This document shows, in pieces, positions 56,987 to 64,000 of a stretch of 64,000 bases of DNA. A program made the translations under genes and the position numbers. The notes below the pieces were generated by a model, which worked only from the letters and a program-made list of their open reading frames with translations, searched no databases and had not been told where the DNA came from. Source of the stretch: Dendrolimus kikuchii (Eukaryota > Arthropoda > Insecta > Lepidoptera > Lasiocampidae); NCBI GenBank assembly GCA_019925095.2, contig CM034389.1, positions 19,579,435-19,643,434 of the forward strand. The letters are read 5' to 3'. Within the stretch, counting starts at the first letter, position 1, and every line of letters begins with the position of its first letter.

Positions 56987-57608
56987 AGTGATAAATAGTG
57001 AATAGAGCGCACCACTTCGTTGTCCACGCTATTTTTAATTTTTTGTATTGTCTGTATCTGTCATGTCATTCGCTTCCTTACATGTCATTCTTTTTGTGTG
57101 TTTATTATACGTCTCTCAGTAAATCGATTCCATTATTTACATCGCCAAAACCAAGATAATCGAGGCAAATACATATCCACAGCCTTTCAAACTCGCCACG
57201 AGTCCAACGTCGATCTAACCGTATACCCGTGGTGGCCACAAACGTTGGTTTCTAAACGTAATTATATCCGTAAATACACTTTGAAGTTTGACCGATTCAA
57301 GTTCAGCAACTAATGAGATGTCAGAGATAATCATTATAATTATCTATTTTCCACTTAGTTTTCAATAAACAACTGTAACTGTGGATCACGTACTTTATCT
57401 ATGGAGTGAGTTATAATTATATTTAAGTCATTGGGTCACGGGTTTATTATAGTTTGATCAGTGTCGGGTTTGTGTCAATGGAACATGTGAGATTGTGTTT
57501 ACTTAATTAGGCGCCCGTTTTTTATGCCGGCTATTACGTAGTAGTTGTAATTAGTATAAAAAGTTTTGTATGTAGAGTTTGATGTGATTCACTGTAATTT
57601 ATTGTTTA
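56987..57608. other. No gene recognised; one unexplained frame
   Basis: The plus-strand frame 57020-57313 (97 codons) has a less AT-rich second half (about 57165-57250) and no identifiable domain. Without homologues it cannot be called a gene. Confidence 0.4.
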
Positions 57609-58052
57609 CTAGCTGACCTGGCAAACTTCGTACCGCCTCAGAATCAATAAATAAAAAAGCTGAATGATAATAGCGAAATGTTTCAACTATAGTAAAAGAA
57701 TGTGGTCAAAACTTAACCGGAACGAATCAAACATTTGACGTTCAATTAAAAAAAAAAATGAAAAATCTTTACTTTTAAATTTAATTTGATTTCTGAACGA
57801 CTTTTAAATTTAATTGATTCTAAACGACGGGACGAACATCAAATGTTTGACAGGTAGGAATAGTTTCTAAGGGAAAGCGAAATTGCTGTTTTACTATATT
57901 CCAAGCATTTTTTTCATATTTACTCACCTTTTAAACCTTCCCTGGACTTCCACAAATAATTCAAAACCAAAATTAGCCAAATCAGTCCAGGCGTTCCCGA
58001 GTTTTAGCGAGACTAACGAACAGCAATTGATTTTTATATATAAGAATATAGA
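57609..58052 (-). mobile_element. Helitron-like element, reverse orientation
   Basis: It begins with CTAGCTGACCTGGCAAACTT (reversed 3' end) and ends with ATATATAAGAATATAGA (reversed 5' end). It contains a duplicated 'aaatttaattgattc'-type stretch and two short inverted copies of a 'caaatgtttga / tcaaacatttg' motif. The overlapping frames at 57883-58239 are not genes. Confidence 0.65.
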
Positions 58053-58129
58053 TGTTATTTTCTTGGCTGTAACTTTTATTGAAGAGTCTGCTAAAAATAT
58101 TATCTTGTTTTTACAATATATGTATATAA

Positions 58130-58851
58130 TAGGGATGGGCCGAATGTGGTTTGAATATTCGGTTAAAACAAAAAATTCGGCCGAACTTCGGTTTGATTTC
58201 CCCACGCTTTCTCAAGAGCAACACATCGTGACGCGTTGACAACGTCAACTTGAAAACATTGAATTTTTAGCTTTTTTACACCATAACCTGCCTTTAGTAA
58301 ATTTTAAGTATGAGTAAGTGGATAAGAGAATAGATTTTTAGACCTTTGATTGAAAAAAATCACCATTTCATAATTCGAAATTCATAATGTTTAATTCGTA
58401 TAAAGTGATTTCAATCAAAATTAAAATTATAATTGCTGTTGTCCCTTAGACGTGTTTTTTTAATTCAAGTTACGCAGTTGCACTACTTACTGATGTTTCT
58501 TAGAGCAATAATAAGTTTATTTTATTTTTGTTTTAATTTGATGTCTATTTAATTAGGCAAAGACTCAATCAAGAACTAATTTTATTTATTTTTATTACAT
58601 TGCACGTGAAGATTTATATGTTCCTAACTAAAATAAATGACTATGAGTATATAGATGCCAATTTTTATATTACGGTTATGATAGATATGATTTATATTAA
58701 TTTCAGTCAAAATAGCTCAAGTAGGTATTTTACTTTTTCCTTGCACCGAATGTTCGGCATTTAAACCGAATTTCGGCCGAATGTAGAAATTCGGCTCAAG
58801 CTGCCGAAATTCGGTCTAACCGAATGTAAAACGAATTTCGGCCCATCCCTA
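58130..58851. mobile_element. hAT-like MITE, 722 bp
   Basis: The ends TAGGGATGGGCCGAA and TTCGGCCCATCCCTA are inverted and followed by irregular repeats of CCGAATTTCGG type. Such ends are known from non-autonomous hAT elements. An 8-bp target-site duplication is not convincing (flanks gtatataa and gtaattgt). The interior is AT-rich and non-coding. Confidence 0.65.
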
Positions 58852-59212
58852 GTAATTGTTGCATTTTATTTGGCACTGACTTCAAATGTTGTAGACGATA
58901 TTTATTTCTTGCTTTTTAGTTACCCCTAAAGTCGATTGTTTTTCTTGTATAAAAGTTTTATTTTACACTTTATACCAATTTTATCAGTGTTTTGAAACAA
59001 GAAATTTATAAGGTGTAGGTACCCATTTTTAATTAAAGGGTTTTACATAATCAAATATTGCAAATTAATTAAAAAATATAATGAGTGGTAGTACAAACTT
59101 GGAAAGTTTCTGAATTAATTTTATATGTATATTACGAAATCGATATTAATAAGGTTGTAAAAATAATGTCAATGAACTTTCACATTTTATATCCCTTCTA
59201 TGCTGCTGGCAA
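58852..59212. other. AT-rich DNA, no gene recognised
   Basis: Nothing specific was seen. Confidence 0.6.
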
Positions 59213-59335
59213 GTTTTTTTTATTGCAGCGAGTTTAGCAGACAGGTAGACGGCCTACTTGATGGACAGCGGTTACCATCGCCTATGGACATTTGCAATAC
59301 CAAAGGTGCTACAAATACGCTGAAAATGCTACAAT
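59213..59335 (-). repeat. SINE-like family A, 5'-truncated copy with tail
   Basis: A T run (59213-59221) precedes 'ttgcagcgagtttagcagac', 'acttgatggacagcggttac' and 'ccaaaggtgctacaaatacg', where homology stops. A tail and 5' truncation are expected for a retroposed fragment. Confidence 0.75.
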
Positions 59336-60562
59336 TTTCTTTCTATAATTTTTTTATAATCGCAAGCAGAGTGTAAGTAAGTAAAAGTGGTTTCATACAT
59401 TAAGCTAAATAAAAGCACAATGAATAAGTTGATATACCTGTTATGGTCGAAGCGTTTAACCTGCTAGAAATAAGAGGGAATTGCCATAATTAACTTTAGT
59501 GTTAATAGTACTTAATACTTTGTTTCAATGTTATATGTTGAAATACATTGCAGGTATTCACAAATACGTGTATTAAAATTGGTTCCAAAAAAATCACTAA
59601 ATGTACTTAAATTCACACTTTTAATCATTAATTGTAAATATACCTGACTGAATTTTTGGATCACAATTTTGTTTAAAAGTTTAAGTATAAATACACTATA
59701 TATTGCTTGTGTTATGTATCGTCACTATAAGCACAAAATGACAAGCCGAAAATTTTGTTTGCAGTCTTTCAAAGCTATGAAAGCTACAATGTCTCAGTAA
59801 CATTAATATAATTGTATTACAAAATCTTTCCATTCATAACATGAAACGAGTTTAACGCAGCTTTATAGGTAATAAAACGAAACCAATATATTATTTAATC
59901 CTTTAATTTTATGACGTGTTTCCAAGAAGGGATGCTTGTCCCTGAGGGATGTTCGAAACGTGATCATTGTCAGCTTTTATTTGTGGCGTTCAATGCATTG
60001 CCATTAAGGAGAATGGGTTGTTTATACATCAAAACATGGGTACGATCTACTACGTGAAGTGTAATAAATTTACATTTAAATTGATTATTTTTATTTGTTA
60101 AACTAGCTGTGTCTACGTCTCCACTCACGAGGGATGTAGAATTTTCTACTCTCGTCAACTGACTGGCGCGGTATGTTGGCAGCATATAGTTAGCAGTCGT
60201 AGCTTATACATATATCCGCTATTGGCATTAATACTTATAGATATTTATATTAATATCCTCTGAATCTGCAAGTTGTCGAAATTAACCATACACGAAAATT
60301 GTAGATATTCAAATGACGCGAAACAAAGAAGTTCTTGTGGCGCCTATAAAGTTAAATATTTAAGATTTTTATAGAAATACAATAGGGTAGTTGAGACTCA
60401 AATCAATTGAGATACTTTTTGTCATCTCACAAAACACCGGAGTTGTCTAGATTTTGTGCGAGCGCAGCAAGTTATGCCGTCATATCTTTAAGAAGTCAAA
60501 TGGAGTAATAAATATTCTTTACACTCATTAAGTAAAATTATTTTTATCATTATGTTTTAAAA
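59336..60562. other. AT-rich DNA, no gene recognised
   Basis: The minus-strand frame at 59970-60185 shows no motif. Confidence 0.55.
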
Positions 60563-60761
60563 CTAGAGGACGTGGCAAACGTTGTACTGCCCTAAAAAAA
60601 AACCAGGACCTGATTCTAGCGCCACCTACTGTTTCCAATTGTGAATCTAAACCATCCGTGGACCCACTCAAACACACAGAAAAAATTTCATCAAAATCGG
60701 TAAAATCGTTCTAAGTTATGCGCGTACATACATTTCTACGATTCATTATTATATGTATAGA
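60563..60761 (-). mobile_element. Helitron-like element C, 199 bp
   Basis: It runs from CTAGAGGACGTGGCAAACGT (reversed 3' end) to ATTATATGTATAGA (reversed 5' end, TCTATACATATAAT). 'ctagcgccacctactg' and 'aaaatcggtaaaat' are shared with 16014-16228. Confidence 0.75.
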
Positions 60762-62639
60762 TTATGATTATAGATATTTTAATGCCTACTATTTTATATG
60801 AACATTCTTTTTTAAATTTTCTTGTGATATGTGCCATCTACCCAATTCTTGTTTAAAACAGTTAAGTGAAAATTCACCTTTCAAGTTTCTGCTAAAAATT
60901 CTGACGTCTGTATTGTAGACAATGAGTGTACAGAATATAATATCAGGTGTATGAAGTACATGTACATTGACACACGTTCAAAAATACAAGATTCATATAT
61001 GCGTATACGCTAACTATTTACTATCGATCGTATAATGTAGTTTCGTTAAAGTAAATATTTAGTTAGTTTATACAAAATCCGCACTTCCCTCTCGAGTAGT
61101 TAATAGGAACAGCGAATAATGTACTGTTTGTTTACGTTGCGATACGTTAAAACACCACATTTTGATATACAAACAGTTAAAGCGTGTTAGTGCGTTTATA
61201 AAGTAAGTGTGGGGTTGTTAGATCCGAAAAGAAAAATTATCAGACATTTCAGGAAAAAGCTGAAGGGGGTGACCCGTATTGGGTGGAGGAGCGAGATGGA
61301 ATGCTCCTCCGTCTCAAAGGAAGATCTTCCAGCGAGGCTGATGTTGTTCCTCGCAGGCCTAGGCCCGTCTGTTATTGTTGAAAACTTGTATATATTCTTT
61401 GTATGTTTCGGGAAACATTTGTGACATCAATTATTGCACAGCGCCATATATTGGCTTGTAAGTGTTCCACTACAAAGCAATAAATTTTTTCATTTTTCAG
61501 TCAAATTATGAATTTGACTGAAAAATCAAAACTTTATTAAGAAGCCAGTATAATAAACACAAATAGCACTGGTTATTCTCATTATACAATAATTTTGGCT
61601 ATAATCGAGGTAACTTATCTATATTATTTTTTGGCTGATACTTAAGGGATTGTATTTTTCCGAGGAGTCTTTATAAAAAAAGTGTGTCCAGTTCATATGC
61701 AGTACAACTGAAACTTCATAGAATATACTCACAGATAATTGTTCTCTAAATTTTATTAATATAAATATAATTTCTTTAGCCTACATCCTTCAACATATTA
61801 TAATTCAAAACGAACTTCTTAAGTATCACTTTCAATTTTTCACCGTTTTAGTCTAAAAAATATTATTATCAGTTTTATTTCGGTCCAAATTGGACTTATG
61901 TTTAATCATCGGTCTTATTGACTCTCTAATCTGTGCTGAACAATGTAAAACTCGTATCTCATTCTGTCGCAGGCTTAGTCCTATAGATTTATATGTTTAT
62001 CTCTTTTTACTATCGCTTTTTCGTTTTATCGAGTTTCAAATCACAACGATTCGAAATAAAAACTTCTATTTAATATATGTGTAATAAATAAATTGGTGTT
62101 GAAACCTCTATGTCCGGCTGTTTGTCTTAACAAGGAACTTGCTTAATCTGATCGGCTTGAAATTTTAAATTAAAACTTACGTAAACAGAAATCTGGCATT
62201 ACAGGCTAATTTCGGCATCTGGTAACAATAACTAAAGTAATGAGTGAATTAATTTGCGAAATTATTTAAAGCATTGCTCGCCAGGTGCGTAATCTATTTT
62301 AATTTTAACATTACATAACGCAATGTACATGATCTTGATTCTTGAAGTTCTTTATCAAGGCTACGCGTAGAATAATATTTAGCAGATTGCTAAACAGTTG
62401 TGGCCTAATATGTGTTAAATTATTTTAGAAACTACATGAAGTAACTATATTTATAAGTGTGGAAGACGAATAGTAGAAATGAAAATTTCCCAATTAAAAC
62501 GTAGCTTTGAAAACCTTCTAAATAATCCGTAATTAGATGGCTCGACAGTAATTTTTATACTTTTGGACATTTTATTTTTAATAGATATTATTTTACTTTG
62601 TATATTTATATTTTTATTATATAATGTTTTATTCAAAAA
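60762..62639. other. AT-rich DNA with two hairpins, no gene recognised
   Basis: GGAGGAGC (61285-61292) pairs with GCTCCTCC (61303-61310) within a GC-richer stretch, 61255-61385, that is open from 61209 to 61424 without recognisable motifs. A 16-bp perfect hairpin lies at 61492-61526. The rest is AT-rich. Confidence 0.5.
61492..61526. repeat. Perfect 16-bp hairpin
   Basis: ATTTTTCAGTCAAATT (61492-61507) is followed by a 3-base loop and its exact reverse complement (61511-61526). It is AT-rich with no other context. Confidence 0.75.
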
Positions 62640-62886
62640 CCATAGGGGAAATAAGAAGAAATTCTTCTTCTTTTTTCCTCTATGGTTTGGACATTTACTA
62701 AGTTACGAAGCCTTTCTCTGTAAGATAATAGAAGGTAAAATAGAAGGTAGAAAAGGGAAGGGAAGACCTAGGAGGGCGTTTATCGACCAAATAAAGGATA
62801 AGTGTCGTGTCGTATAAAGAAGTGAAATAGCTAGCCGAGAATAGACAGGATTGGAGGAAGCTCCACCAACAAGAGTTAAACTCTTA
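62640..62886 (+). pseudogene. LINE ORF2 C-terminal remnant (RTE-like)
   Basis: One frame reads KIIEGKIEGRKGKGRPRRAF IDQIKDK, a basic GRPR.-box typical of the end of RTE-type ORF2 proteins. After a 1-base shift near 62805 it continues SYKEVK, stop, LAENRQDWRKLHQQELNS and a terminal stop at about 62886. 'tgttgatgacgatgatgg' follows, a short GAT-type tail. The reverse transcriptase core is absent, and it is inactive. Confidence 0.7.
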
Positions 62887-64000
62887 AAATATAGTGTTGA
62901 TGACGATGATGGACATTCTATTATTTAAAACAATTTTATTCTGAGATCAAAATATTCTAAATAAAAACTTATATGCGTAAACTTATTTAGTATACACGTG
63001 GTAGTTGCATCTGTGTGGTTAACAGTAAGCTATCCAGTGGAAATTAATCCACTTTTATCCGTACTTATTCAATTTAATAGGTACTATTTTCTCGTAATGC
63101 ACTGCGGCGCTAGCGGCTTCCTGTAGCCGCTTCACTCTGAAAGTTCGGGACTTGGTTTATTTATTTAATTCGTCTGGGTTTGAGATATTCAATTTTTTTT
63201 TTAGAAAAGCACCTGCTTCTTAGACGGTATGTAACTGGCCAATATCAAACAAGTGAGTAAAGGGTATCTCCAATTTTTTTTGGCATGACTCATTATTCTA
63301 ATGTTAAATCTCTATCGCGTTTAGAGCCCAAAATCCGTTTATTACTTTAACTTCATCAATTTACATGCTCTTCGGCATCTCATATTGTGAGACATTTAGA
63401 ACATATAATAATTATGTATATACGAGTAGGTATCGAGCCTGTAATGGAAGAACGTCGTAAAGTTTTACAGCAGAGCTGCTTTGCAAATTATTATTTTTTT
63501 TATGATGATTTTTACTGTTATCATAATTTTGCCATTATCGCAGTTATAGGCCTAAAAGTCCTTGCATTAAGATCAAAGGTATTTTAGCTGCTTGGTACGA
63601 TAAAAAAGTGAAACACCTAAATTTCTGTCACTTCGATGTTTTTCTATAACAAGCTCGATATAATCACGACGTAAAATCAGAATTTCATTATAATAATAAA
63701 ATATTTAAACTGAGTGAGATATTACTGTTCATAGTGATTTTTCATTTAAATGAGAAGCACCTTGTACAGTAGTTGCCAGTATGGCTATTACCGGTAAACA
63801 TGCTGTTTATAGCGTTAAAGTTGCCCATCTATGTTGAGGAAATAAATGCCATTATAACCATATTTAGAAGCAGTTACAACTTTGCCCTTAGTTTACTTTG
63901 AGCATTAAAATGGCTCGAAGTTTAACTGAAAGTACTAAACGATACTGCATTGACACTGTATATGATAATATAATATACTATAACTGCATATGATATAACT
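62887..64000. other. AT-rich DNA, no gene recognised
   Basis: Nothing specific was seen. The frame at 63387-63587 has no motif. Confidence 0.6.

Overview
The window looks like AT-rich intergenic or intronic DNA from an insect nuclear genome, most probably a moth or butterfly. The grounds are the transposable elements: short Helitron-like elements that begin with a TATACTAATATTATAAA-type motif and end in CTAG/T, two mariner-type transposons, a copia-type retrotransposon primed from the middle of initiator tRNA-Met, and tRNA-like SINEs. I see no bacterial or organellar gene organisation, no CRISPR array, no rRNA gene and no intact tRNA gene. Nearly every open frame that encodes a recognisable protein belongs to a mobile element. 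Family names rest on reading motifs by eye, without a database search.

Layout. 1-7.5 kb: fragments of a SINE-like repeat (called family A here), a LINE C-terminal remnant, foldbacks and Helitron-like elements. 7.56-8.87 kb: a mariner of the DD37D (maT) type, complete from TIR to TIR but frameshifted. 8.9-16 kb: mostly featureless AT-rich DNA with microsatellites and retroposon tails. 16.3-17.6 kb: a 5'-truncated LINE with an 11-bp target-site duplication, whose family recurs at 14.9 and 30.5-31.0 kb. 18.7-20.4 kb: a long CA/TA microsatellite, then a Helitron-like element interrupted by a solo LTR and by a LINE tail. 21-30 kb: Helitron-like elements, SINEs, an octamer satellite, and a Harbinger-type MITE inside a Helitron-like element. 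32.87-36.99 kb: an uninterrupted mariner transposase frame whose third catalytic Asp is His, followed 10 bp later by a copia element with LTRs that read as identical and a large internal deletion. 37-64 kb: more Helitron-like elements, LINE tails, a self-nested family A insertion, a 34-bp perfect palindrome, a hAT-like MITE and several hairpins.

The one place that resembles a host gene is 43.5-43.92 kb, a CpG-richer stretch ending in a good splice donor (GTAAGT). It could be a non-coding first exon, with any coding exons outside the window or unrecognised.

I did not find a convincing new biological system. The most informative observations are the catalytically altered but open mariner frame, the copia deletion derivative that keeps its LTRs, half-tRNA primer site and polypurine tract, the layered insertions with readable target-site duplications, the perfect palindrome at 46.66 kb, and the mutually exclusive hairpins at 44.07 kb.
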